A stretch of DNA of 64,000 bases from DATCJA01 sp963814955 (GTDB lineage Bacteria > Acidobacteriota > Vicinamibacteria > Vicinamibacterales > UBA2999), in assembly GCA_963814955.1 (NCBI GenBank), contig CAWFEX010000002.1:132221-196220 (forward strand), given 5' to 3'. Within the stretch, counting starts at the first letter, position 1, and each line of letters opens with the position of its first letter. A program made the translations under genes and the position numbers. Below are positions 36,402-45,387 of the stretch, piece after piece. The notes under the pieces were generated by a model. It worked only from the letters and a program-made list of their open reading frames with translations. It searched no databases and was not told where the DNA came from.

Positions 36402-37258
36402 GTGACTTCGGGACGCATCCGTCGCGCGTTGCTGAGGGCCGCCGCGGTCGTCGTGTTTGTAATTCTGGCCGGCGCCACCTATCAGGGGGCGGCAACGGCG
36501 CTCGAGCGACGTCAATATCCGCACCCCGGTCGAATGATCGACATCGGCGATCGCCAGCTCCATATCTACTGTCTGGGTGACGGGTCTCCGACGGTGGTTC
36601 TCGAAGCGCCCGCCGCAGGCATGTCAGCCGCCTGGGGCTGGGTACAACCGGCCGTGGCGCAGACGACACGTGCGTGCACCTACGACCGCGCCGGACTTGG
36701 CTGGAGCGAGACCGGGGATCGGCCCTACGATCCCGGCGCGGTTCCCGAACAACTGCACACATTGCTCGACCGATCGGGAGAGCATGGCCCATACGTACTC
36801 GTCGGTCACGGCCTCGGGGCGACGTTCACGAGGCTCTACGCGGCGCAATTCGGTGCCGATGTTCGATCGCTGGTCCTCGTGGACCCGCCGACGACCGCGC
36901 CGGATCAGTCCGGGACGATGCGGCTCGTGCGCGCATCTCCGTGGCTGGCGCGCGCCGGCATCCTGCGTGTCACTCGCCTGCTCTCCGACAACGTCGTTGG
37001 CTTGCCGGAATCGTCTGTCGGACCGATGACGGCATTCCTCAACCGGCCCGATCATCTCACTCGCGCAGCGAGCGAGCTCGCCCGCTGGGACGATGCCGTC
37101 CGCCTTGCAGGTGGTGTAGCGCTCCCCCCGATCTGTCGGTCGTCTCCGTGCGCATCGGCGGAACCGACCGCGTCGCATTTCTCACCGATTCGTCCAGGGC
37201 CGCGGAAGTGACGTCCGCGATTGTCGGCGCCGTCAAGCGCGTCCACTCGACACGGTAG
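36402..37258 (+). CDS. Alpha/beta hydrolase, membrane-anchored (frameshifted in a C6 run)
   Basis: The GTG start at 36402 gives an N-terminal anchor or signal (RALLRAAAVVVFVILAGATY). The hydrolase core shows LHIYCLGDGSPTVVLEA (first strand), YDRAGLGWSE and LVGHGLGATFTRLYAA. The nucleophile elbow is G-H-G-L-G, so the expected Ser is replaced by Gly. LVLVDPPTT follows. The frame breaks near 37127 inside CTCCCCCCGATC, and the other frame continues PDLSVVSVRIGGTDRVAFLT to SAIVGAVKRVH. Joined length is about 285. The missing nucleophile Ser makes catalytic activity doubtful; a base error is possible. Likely faces the periplasm. Confidence 0.8.
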
Positions 37259-37265
37259 GACGCCG

Positions 37266-38324
37266 ATGCTCGCAAGACTGCTCAAACAGACGAACCTGCT
37301 CTCCCGCCTTCGCACGGCGTGGCGTCATGACGCTGAAGAAACCATGAAGCCCGCACGAAAGGAGCTGCGGCGTCTTGCGCGGGAAGTCGAACAGTTGCGC
37401 GCGCTTCTGGAGGAAACATCGGTGCGGGCCGTACGCGGCGATCGCAACGCCGCGCAGCTTCGAGTCATTGCTGAACTGAATGAGGAGCAGCGTCAGCAGC
37501 TCGCCATGCTTCCGACCGTGCTCGACAAAGAGGAGCTGGCCGCCTCCATCGACCGCGCGATCGCAGCCGCGACGATGCGATCGGACCCTTTCCACCACGT
37601 CGTTCTCGAGCAGCTGCTGCCGCCGCGCGTGTACGACCTGCTGCTCGAAGCGATGCCTCCGACGGTGTTTTTTTCGGATCACGATCCGGTCAAGCAGGAT
37701 TTGCCGCTTCCATTGACGTTTGCTCCCCTGCTCGCGATCGCGGTGTGGAATTTCGTGGACGATACTCTGGCGCGGCAGCTGATTCAGCCGGCAGTGCTCC
37801 ACAAGTTCCACGAGCCGCTGCAGCAGCACTATGAAACGGTATTCGGCGCCGCGTTCGTCGACCGCGCGAACCAGTTGCCGCAGCTTCCTTCTGGCGGCCG
37901 CCTGATGCTCCGCCGGCCCGGTTATCACCTGGAACCGCACCGCGATCCGAAGCGGTCGCTGCTGACATGTTTGATGTACCTCGCGCGTCCGGGTGACATC
38001 GAGGCATATGGCACGCAGCTGTTTCGAGTCGCCGAGGACAACGACGCGCCGTTCAAGCAGACCTATTACCCGCGAGACCATGGACACCAGTGCGAGCTGG
38101 TCAGCGTGGTGCCGTTCCGTCCCAATACGATGCTCGTGTTTCTGAACTCGCGCGGCGCACACGGCGCCACCATCCCCGATGACGCCCCGCGCGAGATGCA
38201 GCGGTATGCCTATCAGTTCTACGTGGCGCCCGAGAACGCGGCGCTCGGTGCGCTCATTCGTGAGCTGCCGGCCGAGCGCCGTGCGTTGTGGCAGAACCGG
38301 AACAAACTAGCCGGTAGCTCGTAG
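37266..38324 (+). CDS. 2-oxoglutarate/Fe(II)-dependent oxygenase-like protein
   Basis: The protein has 352 residues from the ATG at 37266 (MLARLLKQTNLLSRLRTAWR). An N-terminal coiled-coil (LRRLAREVEQLRALLEETSV) precedes a domain with FHHVVLEQLLPPRVYDLLLE, then YHLEPHRDPKRSLLTCLMYL with a HxD iron motif, and NSRGAHGATIPDDA with the distal His. This is the prolyl-4-hydroxylase-like jelly roll of the 2OG-Fe oxygenases; the Arg that binds 2-oxoglutarate may be the one in EMQRYAYQFY. The stop codon TAG lies in a heptamer array. An 80-bp copy of its 3' end is found at 51.3 kb. Substrate unknown. Confidence 0.82.
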   Translation: MLARLLKQTNLLSRLRTAWRHDAEETMKPARKELRRLAREVEQLRALLEETSVRAVRGDRNAAQLRVIAELNEEQRQQLAMLPTVLDKEELAASIDRAIAAATMRSDPFHHVVLEQLLPPRVYDLLLEAMPPTVFFSDHDPVKQDLPLPLTFAPLLAIAVWNFVDDTLARQLIQPAVLHKFHEPLQQHYETVFGAAFVDRANQLPQLPSGGRLMLRRPGYHLEPHRDPKRSLLTCLMYLARPGDIEAYGTQLFRVAEDNDAPFKQTYYPRDHGHQCELVSVVPFRPNTMLVFLNSRGAHGATIPDDAPREMQRYAYQFYVAPENAALGALIRELPAERRALWQNRNKLAGSS

Positions 38325-38421
38325 TCGGTAACTGGTAGGTACTGCGCGAAGGCCTAAAAGCCTGCGGCTATCGACGACCACCTACCAGCTCGACTACCAA
38401 CTAACGACTACCACCTATCAA
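38308..38421. repeat. Composite inverted heptamer arrays around a GGCCT palindrome
   Basis: A TAGTCGG-type array (38308-38340) and an inverted array (CTACCAG, CGACTACC; 38378-38421) flank AGGCCTAAAAGCCT. The two arms can pair over about 20 bases. The same architecture encloses the IVP gene near 21.5 kb, but here no gene lies between the arms. The remaining 38422-38539 shows a GGTATAC and no clear promoter. Confidence 0.85.
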
Positions 38422-38539
38422 CTGCCTTGTTTCCTGTTGACAGTCGTGCACGGATGGCCTGAAGCTGTCCCGAATTACGAACAGGGTGCACCACTCGGCT
38501 CATGACTCGGTATACGTTTCAACCAAGGTCAGGACGCCT

Positions 38540-40507
38540 ATGAGCAGCACGCGGAAGCCCCCATCGAACCTGCCACCCGTCGACCTCGACGACACGATGA
38601 CCGATCCGGCTTCGAATGGTCCCGGCGCCGTGTCGCGGAGAGATTTCCTCGCCGCCACCGCGGCCACTGGGATCGCGTTGGGAGCCGGCCCGGCCGCTGC
38701 TGCGGTTCCTCAACAAACCGTGGGACCCAAACCCGAAAACGCGCTGCCAAAGGACCAGCCCGAAATCTATAGAGGGACGGCGTCCGGGGCGGTGCTCGCG
38801 CAGTTGAAGGCCGCAGGCGTTCGCACTCTGTTTCATACCAACACGAGCGGGTTCGGCCCCCTTTGGGAAGCCGTCTACGCTGCCGGCGACGTGCAAGTCA
38901 TCAACATGACGCATGAGGGTCAGGCAGTCGCAGCGGCGGCGGGCTACACCATGGCCAGCGGGAACCTGGGGTTCTTTTTTGGCAGCGGCGTGGGCGTGAT
39001 GAATGCGATGAGCAACACATACAACGCCTGGAAAGACCGCGTCCCCATGCTCGTGACGTTTTCAGGCGGAGGGATCGCCGATCAAGGTATGGATACCTTC
39101 GAGTCCTGGGACAACCAGCTCGGACCCACTGAACCTTTCACGATGTGGACCGGCACCCTGCTGCCCGAGGATATGACCGGCATTCTTCACCGTGCGATCA
39201 AATTTGCCTTTGGTCCTCCGAGCGGGCCCGTGACGCTGCTGTGGGACGCAGGCGGAGAACAGATCGAGGCTCCCATCTACAAGATCGATCTCGCCAACAT
39301 GCGTCACAAATCGCGTGCTCCAGGCGATGCGATCGAAAAGGCCGCGCAGTGGCTGGCCGAAGCCGAAAGCCCGATCTTCGTGGTGGGCTCACAGGTTGGC
39401 CTGGAAGGCGCGTACGACGAGATCGTGGCGCTGGCGGAAAAGCTGTCCGTTCCGGTTGTGGAAACCATGCACAGCCTGTATGCCAATTTCCCCAACGATC
39501 ATCCGTTGTTTCTCGGCGACTTTCAGTCGCAGCGATTTCCCCGGAATCAGGATCTGTTGATCGCGTTTGGCGAAAGCTTCACGCTGGGGCGGCAGGATCT
39601 GCGCGGCCTCACGGCCAGCCAGCAGCGTCGCATTGTGAGCATCAATCACGACCCCACGGCTCTGGGCAGATCGGTTGTCCCCGACTTGAGCATTCTCTCG
39701 GACGTGCGCACGGCCATCCGCGACCTGTCCGATGCGCTCGAAGGGATGCTGACAAGAGACCGAATGGCGAGGATTCGATCCAGCAGGCTGGCAGAAGTAT
39801 CCGCTTTCACGAACGGACTGAAACAGTCACGGGACATGGCATTACGTGCTCATTTTGATAGCAGCCCCGTGACCTGGGAGCGCGTCGGCTACGAGCTCGA
39901 GAAGGTGCTCGACAAGGACGCGGTGATCGTCCCCGAACTCGGGACCCAGTATTCCAAGATCTACAGGCAGCTCAAGCTTGGCGGACCCAACAAACAGCGG
40001 ATTGGACGCACGAAAGGCGACGCGCTCGGCTGGGGGGTGGCGGCGGCGTTCGGCGTGAACCTGGCGCTGCCCGATCGGCAAGTCGTCGCGCTGCAAGGCG
40101 ACGGCGGATTCCTGTTCAACCAGTCGGAAGCGTTGTGGAGCATTGCACGCTACGAGGCCCCAATGCTCATCGTGATCATGAACAACCATTCCTACAACGA
40201 GAGCCGGGCCCGCAACATGCTCAACGGCGGCGTCTTCTACGAGGCCGGCAAGGACTTCAATGGCTATCTGGGAGACCCGGACGTGGAGTACACAAAAATC
40301 GCGGAGGCGTACGGACTGAAAGGCGAGAAGGTTAAAAACGCCAGGGATCTGGCTCCTGCCCTGCAACGATGTCTGCGGAGCATGCGCGAGGGCAAAGCCG
40401 TCGTGCTGGATATCGATGTCGCGATCGACGGAGCACCCTTGAGCCAGGGGAACTGGTATCAACGTCACTCCATCGCGGAGATCCGAAGGAAGAGACTGAA
40501 CGGATGA
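38540..40507 (+). CDS. Tat-exported thiamine-diphosphate-dependent enzyme (acetolactate-synthase-like fold)
   Basis: The protein has 655 residues. The N-terminus carries a twin-arginine signal (SRRDFLAATAATGIALGAG), so the enzyme should be folded in the cytoplasm and exported. The Pyr domain has NMTHEGQAVAAAAGYTMASG, with the glutamate that activates ThDP, and LVTFSGGGIADQG. The central domain has SPIFVVGSQVGLEGAYDEI. The PP domain has VVALQGDGGFLFNQSEALWS followed by IVIMNNHSYNESR, the GDG-x(~25)-NN signature that binds Mg-ThDP. Overall it resembles the POX/ALS/benzoylformate-decarboxylase superfamily. Its stop overlaps the start of a diheme cytochrome c gene. A Tat-exported ThDP enzyme is unusual; the substrate is unknown, perhaps a 2-oxoacid or glyoxylate-like compound. 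Confidence 0.88.
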   Translation: MSSTRKPPSNLPPVDLDDTMTDPASNGPGAVSRRDFLAATAATGIALGAGPAAAAVPQQTVGPKPENALPKDQPEIYRGTASGAVLAQLKAAGVRTLFHTNTSGFGPLWEAVYAAGDVQVINMTHEGQAVAAAAGYTMASGNLGFFFGSGVGVMNAMSNTYNAWKDRVPMLVTFSGGGIADQGMDTFESWDNQLGPTEPFTMWTGTLLPEDMTGILHRAIKFAFGPPSGPVTLLWDAGGEQIEAPIYKIDLANMRHKSRAPGDAIEKAAQWLAEAESPIFVVGSQVGLEGAYDEIVALAEKLSVPVVETMHSLYANFPNDHPLFLGDFQSQRFPRNQDLLIAFGESFTLGRQDLRGLTASQQRRIVSINHDPTALGRSVVPDLSILSDVRTAIRDLSDALEGMLTRDRMARIRSSRLAEVSAFTNGLKQSRDMALRAHFDSSPVTWERVGYELEKVLDKDAVIVPELGTQYSKIYRQLKLGGPNKQRIGRTKGDALGWGVAAAFGVNLALPDRQVVALQGDGGFLFNQSEALWSIARYEAPMLIVIMNNHSYNESRARNMLNGGVFYEAGKDFNGYLGDPDVEYTKIAEAYGLKGEKVKNARDLAPALQRCLRSMREGKAVVLDIDVAIDGAPLSQGNWYQRHSIAEIRRKRLNG

Positions 40508-41079
40508 GAACCCGGCTATCGACCCTCACCGCCTGGACGTTCGCGATGTGGATGTCCGTCGCGCTTCTGAGCAGCGGGGTTACCGCTCAGGTCTCCACGA
40601 GTGCCCCAGGCAATCAAGACGCTCGGATTGAGAACGGCAGACACGTGGTTGCGCAGGTCTGTACCACCTGTCACACCACCCTCGGCAGGATGATCCAAGT
40701 CCGTAAACGAACCGCTGAACAGTGGAAGGATACGGTCTACTTTATGATCAGCCGCGGCGCCCAAGTCATGCCCGACGAGATCGAGCCTGTGGCGGAGTTT
40801 CTCGCGGCGACGGGAGGGAGCGGTTCGCAGACAGCGACGCAGACGTCAGGACGCGGGCGGGCGGGAGGGGGAGGCCCCGGCCAACAAGCGGCAGAAGCGG
40901 ACGGTCGAGCGATCCTTCAGCGGAATTGCCAACAGTGTCACGAATTAGCGACCGCGTCGAACAAGCTGGCGTCCGAAGATTGGCGTGTGGTCATCACGAG
41001 AATGGTGACCTACGGCGCAAGGCTCACTCCTGCAGATCAACAAACGCTCATCGGATATCTGAAAGGACTCGAGCGGTAG
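40504..41079 (+). CDS. Diheme c-type cytochrome
   Basis: The 191-residue protein has a signal peptide (FAMWMSVALLSSGVTAQ). Two heme-attachment motifs are CTTCH (GRHVVAQVCTTCHTTLGR) and CQQCH (ILQRNCQQCHELAT), each in a small cytochrome c-like unit. Candidate distal Met ligands are in QVMPDE and VITRMVTYG. The two units are joined by a Gly/Arg-rich linker (GRGRAGGGGPGQQ). The ATG overlaps the stop of the TPP enzyme by 4 bp (ATGA), indicating translational coupling. It probably accepts electrons in the periplasm from, or passes them for, the TPP enzyme. Confidence 0.9.
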   Translation: MRTRLSTLTAWTFAMWMSVALLSSGVTAQVSTSAPGNQDARIENGRHVVAQVCTTCHTTLGRMIQVRKRTAEQWKDTVYFMISRGAQVMPDEIEPVAEFLAATGGSGSQTATQTSGRGRAGGGGPGQQAAEADGRAILQRNCQQCHELATASNKLASEDWRVVITRMVTYGARLTPADQQTLIGYLKGLER

Positions 41080-41120
41080 CCGCGACGGTCTCTCTGAAGG
41101 ACGTGAAGAAAGGGAAGGTC

Positions 41121-42005
41121 ATGCGACACGGATTCATTGCCGCCATGGTGGCTCTCGGCGCAGTGTTGATCTTTTCCCTGGCGGCTGTTGCCCAGGCGCC
41201 TCAATCTCAAGCCGATCAGGTACGTTCGCCGTGGATCTACTACCCAACCGACACCGTCGTCGGCGACGGCGGGCCGGCTCCGAAGCGCGACCTGTCGGGG
41301 ACCTGGGCGGGACCAGGATCGACGGATGCGATTCCCAGAGGAGCGGCGGCGGAGCGACCCTCGCTGACGCCGCTCGGGCAGCAGGTCATGAGTGAACGAA
41401 AACCCATTGGGCGTTACGGGCCGGCGGGCACCAACGACCCGAATGCGAGATTCTGCGACCCGCTTGGATTTCCCCTGAGCTTCCTCTATCAGAACCGCGC
41501 CATGTCGGTGGCGGCGATGCCCAACCGGGTCATCTTCCTGCTGCAGTTCGGCGGCTATTGGCGCGAAGTGTGGACGGATGGGCGGACGCTCCCGACTAAG
41601 GTGGGCGGGTATGACAAAGACGCACTGGACCCGACGTATATGGGGTACTCGGTCGGCCGGTGGGAAGATGACTACAACTTCGTGGTCGATACCACCGGCC
41701 TCGACGAGAGAACCTGGGTGCTGCGCGACGGCACGCCGCATTCCGTCATGGCACATGTCCAAGAGCGCTACACCCGCGTCGACCACAACACCATGAAAGT
41801 GAGTATGACGATCGACGATCCGAAGATGTACACGAAGCCCTGGTCGCTTGGAACCTACTATTACCGGTGGATTCCGAATCAGAAAATCAACGAGTGGCTC
41901 TGCGTCCCCTCGGAGCAGCTGAAGTACCTGCAGGAGCAGGGCGATCCGGCCGGTAGCTATCCCGATGCCCCACCAGTACGTCGTGGTGCCGCCCCTGGAA
42001 GGTGA
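41121..42005 (+). CDS. Secreted protein of the 'WEGD' partner family, copy 1
   Basis: The 294-residue protein has a signal peptide (MRHGFIAAMVALGAVLIFSL) and the ATG at 41121 after a GGAAGG site. Its hallmark segments are CDPLGFPLSFLYQNRA, MGYSVGRWEDDYNFVVDTTG, HVQERYTRVDHNTMKVSMTI and YYRWIPNQKINEWLCVPSEQ. They are shared with the proteins at 42964 and, more distantly, 45878 in this window. Domain family not recognised. The two cysteines (FCDPLG and WLCVPS) may form a disulfide. It lies four bases before a DUF6152 gene. No function can be given beyond a periplasmic or surface location. Confidence 0.75.
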   Translation: MRHGFIAAMVALGAVLIFSLAAVAQAPQSQADQVRSPWIYYPTDTVVGDGGPAPKRDLSGTWAGPGSTDAIPRGAAAERPSLTPLGQQVMSERKPIGRYGPAGTNDPNARFCDPLGFPLSFLYQNRAMSVAAMPNRVIFLLQFGGYWREVWTDGRTLPTKVGGYDKDALDPTYMGYSVGRWEDDYNFVVDTTGLDERTWVLRDGTPHSVMAHVQERYTRVDHNTMKVSMTIDDPKMYTKPWSLGTYYYRWIPNQKINEWLCVPSEQLKYLQEQGDPAGSYPDAPPVRRGAAPGR

Positions 42006-42009
42006 GAGG

Positions 42010-42430
42010 ATGAACATGAAACCGAAGGGTCCAGCGTTCTTTGCACTCATCGGCCTTCTGGCAATAGGTGCTCCGCTGTTCGCGCATCACGGAGACGCAG
42101 CGTATTCCGCGGCGCCCATGGAGATGAAGGGCTGCGTAGTGACCGAGTACCTCGTGGATCAATCCCCACTCACTGATCAAGTTCGACTACAAGACCGCGA
42201 AGGGCGAAGTGCAGCATTGGTCAATGGAGATCGGCAGTCCGCCGTCGATGACGCTGCTTGGCTGGAGCCGAACGACGCTCAGACCAGGGGACGTGATTAC
42301 GGCGTACGTCTACCAGGCCAAAAGCGGCGCGTTGGTGGGACGTACGAACAAGGTGATTCTGGCGGACGGCACGGTGCTGGCGGACAGGGATGATTCGACC
42401 CCGTCCCGATTCGGAGCCGAGCAGAAATAG
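42010..42430 (+). CDS. DUF6152-family exported protein, copy 1 (frameshifted)
   Basis: ATG at 42010 gives MNMKPKGPAFFALIGLLAIG then APLFAHHGDAAYSAAPM. The signal peptide probably ends at Ala just before HHGD, so the mature protein would begin with His. The frame breaks near 42160. Removing one G from CTCGTGG gives LWINPHSLIKFDYKTAKGEV, then VQHWSMEIGSPPSMTLLGWS and LRPGDVITAYVYQAKSG in frame to 42430. These are DUF6152 motifs (W..PH....D.....G....W..E..SP..L...GW....L.PGD). Joined length is about 139. It follows copy 1 of the partner family by 4 bp. Confidence 0.78.
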
Positions 42431-42493
42431 AGATCGCTGAAAGACTGGATGACGCACCCGCCGTATCGGCGGGAGCGTCACGAAAAACGGGAC

Positions 42494-42949
42494 TTACTGA
42501 GGTTCGGCACCGCCGCGGCCACCCCCACGTCCGCCGCGCCCGCCGCCCGCACCGCCATCCGGATTTGCGCCGCCACCGCTGTCCCTGAGCTCGCTGCCGT
42601 CCGCGAGCACGATGTGGTCGATGCGGCCAACAGGGTTTTTCGTCTTCGCCTGATTAATGTACACGGTGATGACGTCACCGGGTCGCAGCGAATTCTTGTT
42701 CCAGCCTATGTTCCCGAGCGCCGATGGACTCCCGAGTTCGGCAACCCAGTGGACAAGCTCGCCCTTGTCGTCCTTGACGTCGAACTGAACGAGGGTATGG
42801 GGGTTCGCCCACGCAAGCTTCGTCACCGTCGCGCCCTTGATGACGACGATTGTTCCGTCGTACGCCGCGTTTCCGTGATGCGCCAACGCGGGGGACGACA
42901 CCGCCAGCACACCCGCAAGCAACGACAGCGGTATCAGCCTGGTCTTCAT
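42494..42949 (-). CDS. DUF6152-family exported protein, copy 2
   Basis: The protein has 151 residues from the ATG at 42949. Signal peptide MKTRLIPLSLLAGVLAVSSP ends PALA before HHGNAAYDGTIVVIKG. DUF6152 motifs follow: TKLAWANPHTLVQFDVKDDK, WVAELGSPSALGNIGWNKNS and LRPGDVITVYINQAKTKN. The C-terminal tail is Gly/Arg-rich (GGAGGGRGGRGGGRGG). It is on the minus strand, 14 bp downstream of the second partner-family gene. Predicted mature N-terminal His. Function not established. Confidence 0.82.
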   Translation of the reverse strand: MKTRLIPLSLLAGVLAVSSPALAHHGNAAYDGTIVVIKGATVTKLAWANPHTLVQFDVKDDKGELVHWVAELGSPSALGNIGWNKNSLRPGDVITVYINQAKTKNPVGRIDHIVLADGSELRDSGGGANPDGGAGGGRGGRGGGRGGAEPQ

Positions 42950-42963
42950 GAGGCTCCTTTCGC

Positions 42964-43791
42964 TTACTTCGCGCTGTTGTTGACGCCGAATGCCGGATCG
43001 CTGAGCAGCCTCATGTAATTGATCATGTCGGACGGCACGCACAGCTGCTCTTCCGCTTCCTGATCTGGAATCCACCGGTACTCGTTCCTCGCGAGGACGA
43101 ACGGCTTCGTGAAGATCTTTGGATCGTCAACGGTGACAACAAACTGCATGTGATTGTGATCGGTTCGCGTGTAGCGCTCCTCAACCTTGGCCTCGATGCT
43201 GTGCGGATGGCCAGCCTTGTCAAGCCACGTCACATCGTTGACGCCGACCGTGTTGATCACCAGCGTGTTGTCGCCTTCCCAGCGCCCAACCGAATAGCCG
43301 TAATATCTCGACGGCACGCCACCGGCGACGTCGAACTTCGTCGGCAGTTCGTGCTTGCCGTCGATCCACACGTAGCGCCAGATCCGCTGATACTGGTGGA
43401 GGACGGCAATCCTGTCGGGCATGGTCGCAAACGCGATGCCCCTGGTTTCAAACACCGTGTTGCGTGGGAAGCCCAGGGGATCGCACGTGTTCATCGGGTC
43501 GTTTGAGTGGCCCGTGCCTACGGCAGTTTCGGGCTTGTTCAGGCTGAACAGCTTCTCACCGAGCGGAGTCAGCGGCGGGATCACTCCACGATCGGGCGTC
43601 AGATTTCCGGCCCAGGAGCCGCTTACGTCGCGAACGGGCGCCGGCCCGCCGGTCGTGGCATCTGGCTTCAACCGGTTGCCGTTATAGAGGCTCTCCTTCC
43701 CCGGGAGCTTACCTCCCTGGGCCAATGCCACGGACGCAAAAGCCATCAGGACGAGCAAACGGATGCTGGATCGCACAAGCGCGTGACGCAT
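42964..43791 (-). CDS. Secreted protein of the 'WEGD' partner family, copy 2
   Basis: The protein has about 275 residues from an ATG at 43791. The signal peptide is SIRLLVLMAFASVALAQ. It shares CDPLGFPRNTVFETRG, YYGYSVGRWEGDNTLVINTV, HSIEAKVEERYTRTDHNHMQ and FVVTVDDPKIFTKPFVLARN with copy 1. EYRWIPDQEAEEQLCVPSDM repeats the C-terminal Cys motif. It is followed by DUF6152 copy 2. Family function not recognised. Confidence 0.75.
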   Translation of the reverse strand: MRHALVRSSIRLLVLMAFASVALAQGGKLPGKESLYNGNRLKPDATTGGPAPVRDVSGSWAGNLTPDRGVIPPLTPLGEKLFSLNKPETAVGTGHSNDPMNTCDPLGFPRNTVFETRGIAFATMPDRIAVLHQYQRIWRYVWIDGKHELPTKFDVAGGVPSRYYGYSVGRWEGDNTLVINTVGVNDVTWLDKAGHPHSIEAKVEERYTRTDHNHMQFVVTVDDPKIFTKPFVLARNEYRWIPDQEAEEQLCVPSDMINYMRLLSDPAFGVNNSAK

Positions 43792-43958
43792 GTCGGGAGC
43801 CCCTCCTGTCGGAATGTGAACTCGGCGTGATTTGACCACGAATTTTACTGGTTTTCAATCGAGACGCCGAGGTGTCCGCGCTGAACATTGCGTCGGACTA
43901 CGCCGGAATGTATAGTCCGCGCCGAGTCGAGTGCGGAAAGCACAACAAGAAAACGGAA

Positions 43959-45134
43959 ATGAGCATGAAACTGAGCCGCGGAAGGAAGGTATCGAGGCGA
44001 ACGATCCCGCTCGCCACACGAATCGTGTTCGTGTGCGTGCTGGCGACCGGAGCGGTCATCAGCTTGGCCGCGCGGCAGGAAAAGCCTCCGATGGCGGATG
44101 ACGTCTTCAAAAATATTCAAGTGCTTCGAGGGCTGACTGTCGACGAATTCATGGGAACCATGGGCTTTATTTCCGCCTCTTTGAGCATGAACTGCTCGGA
44201 TTGTCACGACCCAACCAATGCGGCCAGCTACGCGTTGGACAACCCCCGCAAGCAGGTGGCCCGCAGCATGATCGTTATGGTGGACACCCTTAACAAGGCC
44301 AGCTTCGGCGGAAGGCGTCAGGTGACGTGCTATTCGTGCCACCGTGGCGCCGACCGTCCCAAGATCACGCCAAGCCTAGCCGAGCAGTACGGCGCTCCGC
44401 CTGAAGATGATCCCAACGACGTCGAAATTCCGCGAACGCCTCGTCCGAACGCACCTTCCGTCGATCAGGTCCTCGATAGATATGTCCAGGCGCTCGGCGG
44501 AGCGCAGAGCCTGGCCTCGCTGAACAGTTTCGTCGCGCGTGGTACGTACGAGGGTTTCGACACGTTGGGCGACACCGTGCCGGTCGACGTGTATGCGAAG
44601 TCTCCGAACCAGCGGGCGACGGTGGTTCACCTCGGCTCGGGAGCCGACAACGTGAGGGTCTTCGATGGACAGAACGCATGGAACACGTCGTCGGGAACAC
44701 TGATGCCGATTCCGGTTGTGCCGCTCACCGCAGGAGAGCTCGAGGGCGCGAAGCTCGAAGCGGCGCTGTCGTTTCCCGGTCAGATCAAGCAACTCGTGAA
44801 GGACTGGCGTTCCGGCTTTCCGTCAATCGTTATTGACGACAAAGCGGTGGATGTCGTCCAGGGGATGATGGCCGACAATACTCCTGCGAAGTTCTACTTC
44901 GACAGAGAGACGGGGTTGCTGGTGCGGCTCGTGCGCTACACCAACACTCGTCTCGGCTTCAATCCAACTCAGATTGATTATGCGGACTACCGTACCGTCT
45001 CGGGCGTGAAAATTCCGTTCAAGGTGACCACGACCTGGACAGATGGCCAGTCGGTTATCGCGCTGAGCGAACTGCAGGCGAATGCTCCAATAGACGCCGC
45101 GCGATTCGCCAAGCCGATGCCGCCGGCTCGCTGA
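43959..45134 (+). CDS. Reaction-centre-type diheme cytochrome c fused to a lipoprotein-sorting-like domain
   Basis: The protein has about 391 residues from an ATG at 43959 (43965 possible), with an N-terminal hydrophobic signal (ATRIVFVCVLATGAVISLAA). The first domain has VLRGLTVDEFMGTMGFISAS, MNCSDCHDPTNAASYALDNP and GRRQVTCYSCHRGADRPKI. This CxxCH pair with 'DEFMGTMGF..A.L..NC' matches the photosynthetic reaction centre cytochrome c subunit family found in many non-phototrophic Acidobacteria. From about residue 170 an unrelated beta-rich domain follows (LDRYVQALGGAQSLASLNSF). The middle and end (RETGLLVRLVRYTNTRLGFN, VSGVKIPFKVTTTWTDGQ) resemble outer-membrane lipoprotein-sorting (LolA-like) proteins. 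Such fusions probably carry electrons at the outer membrane. Confidence 0.82.
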   Translation: MSMKLSRGRKVSRRTIPLATRIVFVCVLATGAVISLAARQEKPPMADDVFKNIQVLRGLTVDEFMGTMGFISASLSMNCSDCHDPTNAASYALDNPRKQVARSMIVMVDTLNKASFGGRRQVTCYSCHRGADRPKITPSLAEQYGAPPEDDPNDVEIPRTPRPNAPSVDQVLDRYVQALGGAQSLASLNSFVARGTYEGFDTLGDTVPVDVYAKSPNQRATVVHLGSGADNVRVFDGQNAWNTSSGTLMPIPVVPLTAGELEGAKLEAALSFPGQIKQLVKDWRSGFPSIVIDDKAVDVVQGMMADNTPAKFYFDRETGLLVRLVRYTNTRLGFNPTQIDYADYRTVSGVKIPFKVTTTWTDGQSVIALSELQANAPIDAARFAKPMPPAR

Positions 45135-45256
45135 CACTGACCGAGCCCAGTCCGCGCCTCTGTTGGACCGTTGTGCAACTCGAAGCGTGAATTTTGTACT
45201 CGTTGCGGGCCGCAATAACGGTCCCGGCGCGCCGAGCGCGCCAAGCAGACACTGCC

Positions 45257-45320
45257 AACCAGCCAAGGGCATTCACCGGGATATCAAGGGCAGGCCCTTG
45301 GCTGGTTTGACAGACAGGTG
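45257..45320 (+). promoter_or_regulatory. Hairpin element upstream of DUF6152 copy 3
   Basis: A perfect 14-bp inverted repeat (AACCAGCCAAGGGC at 45257 / GCCCTTGGCTGGTT at 45294) is followed by GACAGACAGGTG. The 28 bases 45293-45320 match 57282-57309 with 4 mismatches. There it directly precedes the hydrolase gene. It may be a 5'-UTR RNA element. The rest of 45135-45387 holds nothing recognisable. Confidence 0.55.
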
Positions 45321-45387
45321 CCACGGCGATAGCTTATGCCCGTAGATGTGGCGCTGTTCGTAGACCCCTCCCTGAGGAGACATTTCG

